From the NCBI GenBank assembly GCA_963755695.1, contig CAVWLB010000001.1, forward strand, positions 558,001 through 622,000: a stretch of DNA of 64,000 bases, written 5' to 3'. Both the position numbers and the translations under genes were made by a program. The notes under the pieces are model-generated. The model was not told the DNA's origin. It was given only the letters and a program-made list of their open reading frames with translations, and did no database searches. Shown in pieces: positions 10,833 to 21,697 of this stretch. This DNA is from QHWT01 sp963755695. GTDB taxonomy: Bacteria > Acidobacteriota > Vicinamibacteria > Vicinamibacterales > 2-12-FULL-66-21. Every line of letters begins with the position of its first letter. Position 1 is the stretch's first letter.

Positions 10833-13568
10833 TCATTCGTTCCGAAGCACCGCCACCGGGTCGATCCGCTGGGCACGTCGTGACGGAATCCAGCTGGCCA
10901 CCGTAGCAATCATCAGAACGAGACTCGAGAGAGCCAGATACGTGCTCGGATCGGTCGGCTTCACCTCGTACAGCAGATTTGCGGCGAAACGGGCGAGGGC
11001 GAACGCGCCGCCCAGGCCAACGGCAATGCCGGCCGCCGCCAACCCGGCGCCGTTGAACACGATGAGGCGGCGAATATCGTGACGCTGCGCGCCGAGCGCG
11101 ACCCTCACGCCGATTTCATAGGACCGTTGTGCCGCGATATAGGACACCACCGCGTAGACGCCGACCGTCATCATCAGCAATGCGATCGCGGCAAACCCGG
11201 CAAGCAGCATCGTGATCGCGCGATGAAGCGCGAGGTTCGTGTCGAGGATGTCGGCGAGCGTTCGAACGCGTCCGACCGGCAGGTCGCGATCGATTGAGGC
11301 GAGCTGTGCGCGAATTGACGCTGGCAGCGTCGACTCGCTCGAACCTGCTCCGAGAGGCGCCGAAGCGACCAGCAGCGTCATCCGCGTCTGTGGTTCCTGG
11401 TCTGCCGACAGATAGAACTCCGGAACGGGCGCATCGCTGAGGGCGTGGTTGCGGCTGTCGCGCACGACACCGACCACGGTGATCGTCGGACTGAACAGCA
11501 CCGTGAACCGGCGTCCGATCGGATCCTCGGTGGGCCAGTAGGTCCGCGCCATTGATTCATTGATGACGGCGGTTGGAATGGCCTGAGGCTCGTTGAAACG
11601 GGGCGGCAGCGGCTGCTGCGGGAACCATCGGATCAACGGCACGGCCAGCCGCGCATCCTGCGCGGTAAAGTTCCGGCCCCGGAGGATCGGGATATTCAGC
11701 GTACGGAAATAATCTGGCGTGACGACCCGGTAGTTCGCATACGCTTCCTGCCCCGGCGGCGGCGTAGGACGTCCTTCGATGCCAATCGTGATGCCGGATC
11801 TGCCGCTGCCTTGCGGCACCATGTTGGTCGCTGAGGCCGACCGCACGCCGGGCAGCGTCGCCGTCCGCGCAACTGCTTCGGCGAAGAAGGCGCGCTGGCT
11901 CGGTGCGCCGGCATACCGCGCCCCTGGCAGGGCAATCTCGACCGCGAGAACGGCTTCGGTCGTGAACCCGGACTGGACCTGAAGGAGATGGTAGAAGCTC
12001 TGAAGGAACAGAGCAGCGCCGGTCGCAACGATGACAGTAAGCGCCACCTCCGCAACCACCAGCCCCCGGCGCAGGCGCTGACGCGAGGGACGCGCGATTC
12101 CTTTCGAGCCGTGCTTCAAGCGGTCCGCAACCTGGATGCGCGCGAGCTGGACGATTGGCACCAGGCCGAAGACGATTGCGGTGAGCGCGCTGATGCCGAC
12201 GGCGAACGCGATCACTCGCGGTTCGATCCGCGCAGCCTCGAGTCGCGCCACCTCTCCTGCGCCCACCTTCACCGCAATTGCGAGCAGCCACGACGTCAGC
12301 ACGGTCCCGCCTGCTCCGCCGAGCAGCGCGAGCAGGGCGCCTTCGGTGAGAAGCTGCCGCGCGATTCGCAGCCAGCCGGCGCCGAGCGCCAGCCGTACCG
12401 CGATCTCTTGTTGGCGCCCCGCGGCGCGTGCCAGCAGCAGGCTCGTCACGTTGCAGCAGCCGATCAGCAGTACCAGCGCGACACCGGCGAACAGCAGCAG
12501 CAGCGATCGCTGCACACCTTCCACCAGCTCGCCGTGGAGCGGGAGGACGTTCGCGCCGTGTCCTTTGCTGAATTGCGGCAGGTCGCCGGCAATCCGCGCG
12601 GCAATTGCATCCATTTCCCCCTGGGCCTGCTCGATCGTCACCCCATCCTTCAATCGGGCGACGACGAACAGATAGTGGCGTCCGCGATAGAGGTGGATCG
12701 GTTCGGCGATCGGCGCCCATAGATCCGGCGAAGCGCCGGCCGTCCCCGGTGGAAACTGAAAGCTCACCGGCATCACACCGACGATGGTGCACGGCCGATC
12801 GTTCAGGTGGATTGAACGGCCGGCGATCGCCGGATCGGAGCCGAAGCGCTGGCGCCAGAGCGACTCGCTGATCACCACGACCGGAGCGCTGCCCGGTTGA
12901 TCCGATTCCGGCCCGAAGACGCGGCCGACAATCGGCGCGACGCCCATCACCGGAAAGAAATCCGACGTGACCCGCGCACCGGTCAGCGCCGCAGGTTCTC
13001 CGTTGCCTGTGAGCGCGAAGTCACGATCGAAGGCAATCGCCGCGAGGTGCTCGAAAGAGCGAGCCGAAACCTTCCACTCACCGAACTCGTGGCCGCCGAC
13101 CGTATTGCGAGGGATCTCGGCACCGCGCCGCTCCCAGATCATGACCAGGCGCTTTGGCTGCGCGAAGGGGAACGGCCGCAGCAGGACGGCATCCACCACG
13201 GCGAAGACGGCGGTGGTACTGCCGATGCTCAGCGCCATGAGCAGCGTGATCAGTGCCGTCAACAGCGGGGCCCGGGTGACGACCCGCCAGGCCTGGCGGA
13301 TGTCGTAGCCGACGTCTCCCATCGCGAGGCTCCTCGGACTGTCGGGCACCGACGGATCGCCGTGGCGAGCGAAGCGCTCCTGGAATGCCGACCGTGCCAG
13401 GTCGCTGAGCACGAAGGCCCAGAATCGGGCGACACCAAGCGGCGTGCCGGAGGTCGCCCGCCGACGCGCCCGGTACAATTCGAGCATCTCGGGCTCGAAC
13501 CGGGACCGGAACTCCTCGGGGTAGAGGCGCAGCAGCCGCCGGTAGACTCGCTCTCCGCGTACCGTCAT
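10833..13568 (-). CDS. ADOP-type double MacB/FtsX permease
   Basis: 911 residues. An N-terminal prefix (YRRLLRLYPEEFRSRFEPEMLELYR) typical of acidobacterial duplicated orphan permeases is followed by two copies of a periplasmic MacB core domain plus FtsX membrane domain: helix near 100-120, core to about 330, helices 370-500, a second core about 550-770 and helices 795-900. The C-terminus ends with the family motif RRAQRIDPVAVLRNE. No ATPase gene is adjacent, as is usual for this orphan class. The start overlaps the stop of the PadR gene (ATGA), so the regulator and permease form one transcription unit. Likely role: envelope transport or mechanotransmission; the substrate is unknown. Confidence 0.88.
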   Translation of the reverse strand: MTVRGERVYRRLLRLYPEEFRSRFEPEMLELYRARRRATSGTPLGVARFWAFVLSDLARSAFQERFARHGDPSVPDSPRSLAMGDVGYDIRQAWRVVTRAPLLTALITLLMALSIGSTTAVFAVVDAVLLRPFPFAQPKRLVMIWERRGAEIPRNTVGGHEFGEWKVSARSFEHLAAIAFDRDFALTGNGEPAALTGARVTSDFFPVMGVAPIVGRVFGPESDQPGSAPVVVISESLWRQRFGSDPAIAGRSIHLNDRPCTIVGVMPVSFQFPPGTAGASPDLWAPIAEPIHLYRGRHYLFVVARLKDGVTIEQAQGEMDAIAARIAGDLPQFSKGHGANVLPLHGELVEGVQRSLLLLFAGVALVLLIGCCNVTSLLLARAAGRQQEIAVRLALGAGWLRIARQLLTEGALLALLGGAGGTVLTSWLLAIAVKVGAGEVARLEAARIEPRVIAFAVGISALTAIVFGLVPIVQLARIQVADRLKHGSKGIARPSRQRLRRGLVVAEVALTVIVATGAALFLQSFYHLLQVQSGFTTEAVLAVEIALPGARYAGAPSQRAFFAEAVARTATLPGVRSASATNMVPQGSGRSGITIGIEGRPTPPPGQEAYANYRVVTPDYFRTLNIPILRGRNFTAQDARLAVPLIRWFPQQPLPPRFNEPQAIPTAVINESMARTYWPTEDPIGRRFTVLFSPTITVVGVVRDSRNHALSDAPVPEFYLSADQEPQTRMTLLVASAPLGAGSSESTLPASIRAQLASIDRDLPVGRVRTLADILDTNLALHRAITMLLAGFAAIALLMMTVGVYAVVSYIAAQRSYEIGVRVALGAQRHDIRRLIVFNGAGLAAAGIAVGLGGAFALARFAANLLYEVKPTDPSTYLALSSLVLMIATVASWIPSRRAQRIDPVAVLRNE

Positions 13569-13960
13569 GGCGTCTTCAGCACGCGACGCCGTTTCGCCAC
13601 CGTCAGCACCGACGCCATGTCCGCGGTCTCGGCCGCGAGCGCCTTCCGTCCCTTCGGCGTGATCCGGTAATACCGCCTCCGCGGGTCATCTTTGAAGGCG
13701 GGGACCCCTGCACCCCGCCAAGCTCGTCGCTCGCGGGGCCCCGTCGTCCCGCTCCGCTCCTCGCGTTCGTCCCCTGATGGCTGGCCGAGGTCCTCGATCA
13801 GGCCGGCGTCCAGCAGCCGCTTGATGGTGCCGTAGAGCGTGCCGGGGCCGAACTCCAGCCGGCCATTCGTGAACTCTTTCACATCGGCGGCAATGCCGAG
13901 CCCATGGCGATCTTCGGCGGCAAGCGACAGCAGGATATGCAGGACGGCGGAGGTCATCAT
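13565..13960 (-). CDS. PadR-family regulator with in-frame insert
   Basis: 131 residues. The winged helix is clear: MMTSAVLHILLSLA, the recognition part FGPGTLYGTIKRLLDAGLIED and the wing strand RRYYRITPKGRKAL. Between the two wing strands lies an unusual stretch, about residues 63-90 (from GDEREERSG to GVPAFK), which is longer than in ordinary PadR proteins. The DNA there contains a 7-base inverted repeat (GGCGGGG at 13697-13703 and CCCCGCC at 13713-13719), suggesting an inserted repeat element read through in frame. It probably represses its own operon through the palindromes just upstream. Confidence 0.85.
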   Translation of the reverse strand: MMTSAVLHILLSLAAEDRHGLGIAADVKEFTNGRLEFGPGTLYGTIKRLLDAGLIEDLGQPSGDEREERSGTTGPRERRAWRGAGVPAFKDDPRRRYYRITPKGRKALAAETADMASVLTVAKRRRVLKTP

Positions 13961-13995
13961 TTATCCGTTACAGATATATCCGTTACGGATAAATG
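13959..13995. promoter_or_regulatory. probable PadR operator, minus-strand unit
   Basis: TATCCGTTAC occurs twice (about 13963 and 13977), and the second copy forms the palindrome TATCCGTTACGGATA at 13977-13991. The outer halves, ATTTATCCGTTAC and its near-exact reverse complement ending in GGATAAAT, span the whole site. It touches the start codon of the minus-strand padR, as expected for autorepression. Confidence 0.6.
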
Positions 13996-14027
13996 TCAAC
14001 GGCGGTTCCGCTGACTTGACGAAATGA

Positions 14028-14046
14028 TTTTCTGTATAGTAGAAAA
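14028..14046. promoter_or_regulatory. probable PadR operator, plus-strand unit
   Basis: TTTTCT and AGAAAA form perfect 6-base arms around GTATAGT. It lies 43 bases before the plus-strand padR start. TATAGT inside it could be the -10 box of that promoter, but no well-spaced -35 box is evident. Its sequence differs from the site at 13959-13995, so each regulator may own one site. Confidence 0.55.
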
Positions 14047-14088
14047 AGGACCACGGATAGAGGCGGGCCTACACGGACACAAGCAGAC

Positions 14089-14427
14089 ATGTCTAAAGGA
14101 ACGCACCTCGGAGACCTCGAGGAGATCGTCCTGCTCGCCGTTGCCCGGTGCGAGCCGGAAGCGTATGGAATGCGCATCCGGCGCGAGATAGAGGACCAGT
14201 CCGGGAGGAGCGTGGCCATCGGCGCCGTTTACGCCTCGCTGGAGCGGCTCCAGGACAAGGCGCTGGTACGTCCGGCGGAGCCGCCCCGCGACGAAGCGCG
14301 CGACGCCCGCGCCCGCCGGTTCTTTGCGGTCACGCCAGCGGGTACCCGTGCGCTCGAGGAAACGGCGGCGTTGCGCGATCGTCTGTGGCGCGGCCTGCGT
14401 CTGCGCCGCACCGGCAGGACGTCATGA
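14089..14427 (+). CDS. PadR-family transcriptional regulator
   Basis: 112 residues, the usual size of the short PadR class. It opens with LGDLEEIVLLAVARCEPEAYGMRIRREIED, has the recognition part VAIGAVYASLERLQDKALV and a wing ending in RRFFAVTPAGTRALEE. It is divergent from another padR 128 bases away and overlaps the following permease gene by ATGA. It most likely represses the permease it is coupled to; the inducing signal is unknown. Confidence 0.9.
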   Translation: MSKGTHLGDLEEIVLLAVARCEPEAYGMRIRREIEDQSGRSVAIGAVYASLERLQDKALVRPAEPPRDEARDARARRFFAVTPAGTRALEETAALRDRLWRGLRLRRTGRTS

Positions 14428-17054
14428 ACCCACTGCGCTGGCTCGTCCAGTGGCTGATGCCCACCGATGTCCGCGATGCGGTGCTCGCCGATCTCGACGC
14501 CGAGTACCTGACGTCCATTCGGCCGGCCCGCGGCCGACTCGCGGCGCGCTGGTGGTACTGGCGGCAGCTGGCCGGCTCGGTCGCGCCAGCGCTGGCGATG
14601 CGGCGCCGACGGCGGATGCATTCGGGAAAGTCGATGCGTAACAGCCTGCATCGCATGTGGGCCGAGGCACGGCAGGACCTTCGGTTCGCCGGCCGCATGC
14701 TGGCCAGGAACAGGACGTTCAGCGCCGCCGGCATCGGCACCTTCGCGGTTGGGATCGGCTTGACGACCGCAGTCTTCAGCCTCGTCGATGCGATCCTTCT
14801 CCGCCCGCTGCCGTATGCCGAGCCGTCGCGTCTTGTGCGAATCTGGTCTGCCAATCCCCGCGGCATTCCCCGGAACATGATGTCGCCGGCCGATTTCTTC
14901 GATCTGCGCGATGCCGCGAGCGGTTTCGATGCCCTCGCCGCGTTTACGACCGGCGAGACGTTCACGTTGTCTTCGGGCGGTGATGCGACCCGTATTGCGG
15001 GCTCGACAGTGACGCCGGCCCTCTTCGACCTGCTGGGCGTACGGCCGCTCGCCGGCCGCACGCTACAGCCCTCAGATGCTGCCGGATCGGGGTCGCGTGA
15101 GGCGACGATCAGCGAGGGACTCTGGCGCGAGCGATTCGGCGCGGATCCTTCACTCGTCGGGCGCGCGATCGTGCTCGATGGAAACCCGCACACGGTGGTT
15201 GGCATCATGCCGGCATCGTTCGAGTTTCCGGGGCGCGGCGTTCACCTGTGGTTACCGCTTGCCGACGCGAGCCGCAACGAGTCGCGCTCCGCCCATTACC
15301 TCGAAGCCGTTGGAAAGCTGTCGACTGGAACGAGCGCAGCGGCCGGGTATGCCGCCCTCGAAGCTGGCGCGCAGCGGCTGGCCCAAGCCTATCCCGATAC
15401 CAACCGTGGATGGGGCGTTACCGTGACGACGCTGCGAGACAGCGTCGTCGGCGACGTGCGCACGCCGCTCCTGCTGCTGTTTTCCGCCGTCACGTGCGTG
15501 CTGCTGATCGCGTGCGCGAACGTCGCGGGTCTGTTGCTCGCGCGCGGCGTCACGCGCACGCGCGAGATGGCGGTTCGAGCCGCGCTTGGCGCGTCCGCTC
15601 CACGTCTCGTTCGCCAGCAGCTGGTGGAGTGCGGGCTTCTCGCGATGGCCGGCGGCCTTGCCGGCATCGCCCTGGCTGCGTGGTCGCTCGACGCGCTCCA
15701 GGCGGCTGAGCACCTGTCGCTGCCGTGGCGCGGTGCGGTGACGCTCGACACGCGCGTCCTCTCGATGGCGTTTACGACGTCGATTGCTGCCAGCCTCATC
15801 GCCGGGCTGGTGCCTGCGCTGCGCACGGCCAGGGCTCATGAACACGCGCTGCGCGCCGGTGCGCGATCCACGGTCGGGCACGCCAGGCTGCGCAATGCCA
15901 TCGTGCTGGTACAGGTCGCGGTCGTAATGGTGCTGGTCGTCGCGGGCGCCCTGCTGCTCCGAAGTTTGCAGCGCGTGACGACGGTAGATGCCGGTTTCCG
16001 CGCGGACCAGACGCTCCTGGCCGACGTCTCACTGCCGACCACGCGATATCCACGCGAGGCGCGGGCCACGCTGTTTTCCCGCGCCTTGGACGGTATCCGG
16101 GCGCTTCCAGGTGTGGAGGTGGCAGGCGCCGGCGGACCGTTGCCGCTCGCCGGCAGGGAAGGGTTGCTGCGATTTGGCCTGGTGATTGACGGCCAGCCAC
16201 CGCCGCCCGATCGTCCCGATCGCGCGTACCTGCGCTGGGCGACGCCCGGCTACTTCGAGGCGATGGGAATTCCGCTCCGCGCAGGCCGCCTGCTCGCCGA
16301 GCGGGACGCGGCCGGCGCACCTCTGGTGGCGGTGGTTGACGAGGTGCTCGCGACGCGATTCTTTCCCGGCCGCGATCCACTCGGCAGCCGCGTCCGCACG
16401 ACCAACGATCAGAACTGGCGCACCATCATCGGCATCGTCGGGGAGGTGCACCAGACGTCACTGGAGCGGGACCCGGCTCCGCATATCTATGTGGCGGAGG
16501 CGCAGATGCCGTCACCCGCCTTGACGCTCGTGGTGCGCGGAACCGCAGACGCGAAGGGGCTCACGAGCGGCATCCGCTCGGTCGTCCGGCGGATCGATGC
16601 CGACCTGCCGCTGTCGAACGTGCAGACACTCGCCGATCTGGTCGCGGGATCGGTGGCATCCCGCCGCTCGAGCACGCTGTTGCTGACGCTGTTCGCGGCA
16701 GTGGCGATGGGGCTGACGCTGATTGGCGTCTACGGGGTCGTGGCGCAGCGGATCTCCGAGTCGACGCGCGAGCTGGGGATCCGCATGGCGCTCGGCGCGC
16801 ACGCATCGGCCGTCATGACCGACGTGCTGCGCCGCACGGTTGGCGTTACCGCGGCTGGTGTGTTGTGCGGCGGAGCCGCCGCGTGGGCCGCGGTTCCCGC
16901 TCTGGCTGGAATGCTGTACGGTGTCGCCGCGCGCGACCTCTCGACAGTGAGCGGTGCTGCGGTGCTGGTGCTCGCGGCGGCGTTCCTTGCCGCGTACGTT
17001 CCCGCACGCCGCATCCTGCGGCTCGACGTGATTAACGCGTTGAGGGTCGACTGA
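14424..17054 (+). CDS. ADOP-type double MacB/FtsX permease
   Basis: 876 residues from the ATG overlapping the padR stop. The N-terminus (PLRWLVQWLMPTDVRDAVLADLDAEY) is a different ADOP prefix type from that of the minus-strand permease. Two MacB core plus FtsX units follow: first helix near residues 95-115, FtsX helices around 345-470, second core from about 500, last helices 755-860, ending RRILRLDVINALRVD. The ISEGLWRERFGADPSLVGRAI block is typical of ADOPs. No ATPase is nearby. Together with the minus-strand pair it makes a mirror-image divergent locus; the two permeases are clearly diverged from each other rather than a recent duplication. Confidence 0.88.
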   Translation: MNPLRWLVQWLMPTDVRDAVLADLDAEYLTSIRPARGRLAARWWYWRQLAGSVAPALAMRRRRRMHSGKSMRNSLHRMWAEARQDLRFAGRMLARNRTFSAAGIGTFAVGIGLTTAVFSLVDAILLRPLPYAEPSRLVRIWSANPRGIPRNMMSPADFFDLRDAASGFDALAAFTTGETFTLSSGGDATRIAGSTVTPALFDLLGVRPLAGRTLQPSDAAGSGSREATISEGLWRERFGADPSLVGRAIVLDGNPHTVVGIMPASFEFPGRGVHLWLPLADASRNESRSAHYLEAVGKLSTGTSAAAGYAALEAGAQRLAQAYPDTNRGWGVTVTTLRDSVVGDVRTPLLLLFSAVTCVLLIACANVAGLLLARGVTRTREMAVRAALGASAPRLVRQQLVECGLLAMAGGLAGIALAAWSLDALQAAEHLSLPWRGAVTLDTRVLSMAFTTSIAASLIAGLVPALRTARAHEHALRAGARSTVGHARLRNAIVLVQVAVVMVLVVAGALLLRSLQRVTTVDAGFRADQTLLADVSLPTTRYPREARATLFSRALDGIRALPGVEVAGAGGPLPLAGREGLLRFGLVIDGQPPPPDRPDRAYLRWATPGYFEAMGIPLRAGRLLAERDAAGAPLVAVVDEVLATRFFPGRDPLGSRVRTTNDQNWRTIIGIVGEVHQTSLERDPAPHIYVAEAQMPSPALTLVVRGTADAKGLTSGIRSVVRRIDADLPLSNVQTLADLVAGSVASRRSSTLLLTLFAAVAMGLTLIGVYGVVAQRISESTRELGIRMALGAHASAVMTDVLRRTVGVTAAGVLCGGAAAWAAVPALAGMLYGVAARDLSTVSGAAVLVLAAAFLAAYVPARRILRLDVINALRVD

Positions 17055-17169
17055 CCTCTGTCGTAGGCACTTTAGCAGGTTGCGAAGAGAGCACTGCGAC
17101 GCTCACCCTGGCGGGTCTGACCAGCCTCCGCCAAGGCTGCGGCGGTCCGCCGAAGCAATTCGCGCGAAG

Positions 17170-17190
17170 GGGCGGAAGACCCGCCCTACA
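17170..17190 (-). repeat. TGTAGG dispersed element copy
   Basis: On the minus strand this reads TGTAGGGCGGGTCTTCCGCCC, with GGGCGG/CCGCCC arms. It lies in the 153-base gap between the converging permease and rho genes and could act as a transcription end for either. The rest of that gap holds only GC-rich sequence with no gene. Confidence 0.55.
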
Positions 17191-17207
17191 CCCTTGTTGG
17201 CTCCCGA

Positions 17208-18530
17208 TTATTTGGAGCCGTTCATCGAGCCCAGGAAATCGCTGTTGTTTTTGGTCTTGCCCATCTTGGAGAGCAGCAGTTCCATGCCTTCCTGCGGCGA
17301 CAGCGGGTTGAGCACCTTGCGCAGGACCCAGACGCGATTGAGGTCTTCCTTCGCGATGAGCAATTCTTCCTTCCGGGTACCGCTCTTCTGGATGTCGATG
17401 GCAGGAAACACCCGGCGATCGGCGAGCTTGCGATCCAGGTGGATCTCGAGGTTGCCGGTTCCCTTGAACTCTTCGAAGATCACTTCGTCCATGCGCGAGC
17501 CGGTGTCGATGAGGGCAGTCGCCATGATCGTCAGCGAGCCTCCCTCTTCGATGTTGCGCGCGGCGCCGAAGAAGCGCTTCGGCCGCTGCAGGGCGTTGCT
17601 GTCGACACCGCCCGAGAGCACCTTGCCCGAGGCGGGCACGATGGTGTTGTAGGCGCGGGCCAGGCGGGTGATCGAATCGAGCAGGATCACCACGTCCTTC
17701 TTGTGCTCGACCAGTCGCTTCGCCTTCTCGATGACCATTTCGGCCACCTGCACGTGACGCTGCGCCGGCTCGTCGAAGGTCGAGGAGATGACCTCTCCCT
17801 TCACCGACCGCTGCATGTCGGTGACTTCTTCCGGCCGCTCGTCGATGAGCAGCACGATCAGGTAGACCTCGGGATGGTTGGCGGTGATGCTGTTGGCGAT
17901 GTTCTGCAGCAGCATCGTCTTGCCGGTCCGCGGCGGCGCGACGATCAGGCCGCGCTGCCCTTTGCCAATCGGAACCATCAGGTCCATGACCCGCGCCGAC
18001 AGGTTGTCGGAGACGGTTTCGAGCTTCAACCGCTGCTCTGGATAGAGCGGGGTCAGGTTCTCGAAGAAGATCTTCTCGCGGGTGCGATCGGGCGGCTCGA
18101 AGTTCACTGCTTCGACCTTGATCAGCGCGAAGTAGCGCTCTCCCTCTTTCGGCTGGCGGATCTGTCCGCTGACGGTGTCTCCGGTGTGCAGGTCGAACTT
18201 GCGGATCTGTGACGGCGATACGTAGATGTCGTCCGGACCCGGGAGGTAGTTGTAGCTGGGCGCGCGCAGGAAGCCGAAGCCGTCCGGCAGCGTCTCCAGC
18301 ACCCCCTCCGAGAAGAGATTGCCGCTCTTCTCGGCGCGCGACTTCAGGATCTCGAAAATGAGCTCCTGCTTCCGCATCCCGGTCGCACCCGGCACGTCGA
18401 GGGTCTTGGCGACCTTCGTCAGCTCGGTGATGTTCATCTCCTTCAGCGTCGAGAGTTCGACGTTGTTGGATGCGGGCGGCGCCGTCGTCGTCGCTACCGT
18501 TGCCTGCTCAGTCTTGCTATCAGTGTCCAC
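17208..18530 (-). CDS. rho: transcription termination factor Rho
   Basis: 440 residues from a GTG start. Order: N-terminal helix bundle (about 25-70), RNA-binding cold-shock-like domain (LPDGFGFLRAPSYNYLPGPDDIYVSPSQIRKF, 81-112) and the RecA-type ATPase with Walker A APPRTGKT at 198-205 and the later motifs VILLDSITRLARAYN and SGGVDSNAL. The hexamer unwinds RNA and ends transcription. The first 37 bases overlap the end of engB in another frame, so translation is probably coupled. An acidic/Thr-rich N-terminal extension of about 20 residues precedes the family core. Confidence 0.97.
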   Translation of the reverse strand: MDTDSKTEQATVATTTAPPASNNVELSTLKEMNITELTKVAKTLDVPGATGMRKQELIFEILKSRAEKSGNLFSEGVLETLPDGFGFLRAPSYNYLPGPDDIYVSPSQIRKFDLHTGDTVSGQIRQPKEGERYFALIKVEAVNFEPPDRTREKIFFENLTPLYPEQRLKLETVSDNLSARVMDLMVPIGKGQRGLIVAPPRTGKTMLLQNIANSITANHPEVYLIVLLIDERPEEVTDMQRSVKGEVISSTFDEPAQRHVQVAEMVIEKAKRLVEHKKDVVILLDSITRLARAYNTIVPASGKVLSGGVDSNALQRPKRFFGAARNIEEGGSLTIMATALIDTGSRMDEVIFEEFKGTGNLEIHLDRKLADRRVFPAIDIQKSGTRKEELLIAKEDLNRVWVLRKVLNPLSPQEGMELLLSKMGKTKNNSDFLGSMNGSK

Positions 18531-19156
18531 AGATCATCCAGTCCTTCGCCCTTCGCCGCCGAAATGGGCAGGGGGGCCGTTCCGAGTTGCCGTTCGAGTG
18601 CCTTGAGATTCGTCGCGCGCTCGCTGCGCGACAGTTTGTCGATTTTCGTTGCGAGCACCGTCCGTCTGACGCCGAGTCCATCCAGCCACGCTGCAGCATC
18701 GCGGTCCGCATCGAGCCCGGGATGCCGGGAGTCGACCAGGAGCAGCGCGCCGACGATGCGATACGTCGTCTCTGTAGGCCGGGTCTGTAGACCCGGCTCA
18801 GAGGCAGGTCCAGAGACCCCCCCTGCACATAGGTACGACTCAGCGATCCGCGCCAGTTCGGCGACCGACTCCCCGCCGCCCCGCGCGTAGCCGTATCCCG
18901 GCAAGTCTGCCAGATACACGCTCCAGCGGCCCGGTCCGCCCGGCCCGCCGTCCACCAGCACGCGATACAGATTGGCCAGCCGTGTCTTTCCCGGCGCTGC
19001 GCTCGTCCGCGCGAGCTTCCTGCCCATCAGCGCGTTGATGATCGACGACTTGCCGACGTTGGATCGGCCGACCAGCGCAATATGCGGAATCCCGTCAGTG
19101 GGGATCGCTCGTGCGTTCGGGGCGCTGGTGACGAAACGAGCTTCTGTGACCTTCAA
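18494..19156 (-). CDS. engB: ribosome-biogenesis GTPase EngB/YsxC with repeat-derived insert
   Basis: 220 residues from a TTG start, chosen because KVTEARFVTSAP is the normal family N-terminus. G1 is GRSNVGKS (30-37), G3 DLPGYGYA (84-91) and G4 TKID near 168; the family helps late assembly of the large ribosomal subunit. Residues about 110-132 (from CAGGVSG to PTETTY) have no counterpart in ordinary EngB and sit between the helix after G3 and the strand GALLLVDSRHPG. That insert is encoded by a TGTAGG-type palindromic repeat that keeps the frame open. The gene sits between lon and rho, overlapping rho by 37 bases. Confidence 0.92.
   Translation of the reverse strand: MKVTEARFVTSAPNARAIPTDGIPHIALVGRSNVGKSSIINALMGRKLARTSAAPGKTRLANLYRVLVDGGPGGPGRWSVYLADLPGYGYARGGGESVAELARIAESYLCAGGVSGPASEPGLQTRPTETTYRIVGALLLVDSRHPGLDADRDAAAWLDGLGVRRTVLATKIDKLSRSERATNLKALERQLGTAPLPISAAKGEGLDDLWTLIARLSRQR
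18773..18797 (+). repeat. TGTAGG dispersed palindromic element inside engB
   Basis: TGTAG is followed by GCCGGGTCTGTAGACCCGGC (18778-18797), a perfect 9-base inverted repeat around GT. It lies in frame within engB and best defines the element; shorter or imperfect relatives are at 6401, 17170 and 33450. Confidence 0.75.
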
Positions 19157-19228
19157 GGGCTTCGGGGTTCGGGCTCCAGGCTTTGGGACAAGAGAGAACC
19201 CTGAAGCCTGGCGCCCGGAGCCTGACGC
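19157..19228. repeat. opposed-arm degenerate 7-base repeat, lon-engB gap
   Basis: The left arm has units such as GGCTTCG and GGGCTCC; the right arm has the complementary kind (CCTGAAG, CCTGGCG, CCTGACG) in strict 7-base steps. The two arms could pair into one imperfect hairpin between co-transcribed lon and engB. Confidence 0.65.
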
Positions 19229-19233
19229 CTGAC

Positions 19234-21615
<2,382 letters not shown>

Positions 21616-21620
21616 GTGTT

Positions 21621-21697
21621 GACAGCTGCCAGCTGCCAGCAACCAGCGGACAGCTTCGAGCCGATCCGGCTGGAAGCTGGGAGCTGGAAGCCGGGAG
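21621..21697. repeat. opposed-arm degenerate 7-base repeat, clpX-lon gap
   Basis: Left arm units are AGCTGCC, AGCTGCC, AGCAACC; right arm units are GGAAGCT, GGGAGCT and similar, the reverse complement type. The array fills almost the entire gap between clpX and lon and abuts the clpX stop codon. Confidence 0.7.

Noticed and set aside
14016..14040. TTGACG and TATAGT as a promoter for the plus-strand padR
   Set aside because: The spacer is only 13 bases, too short for a normal sigma-70 promoter.
10833..17054. MacAB-type tripartite efflux systems
   Set aside because: No MacA-like adaptor or ATPase gene is adjacent and the duplicated core with a prefix domain is typical of orphan ADOP permeases.
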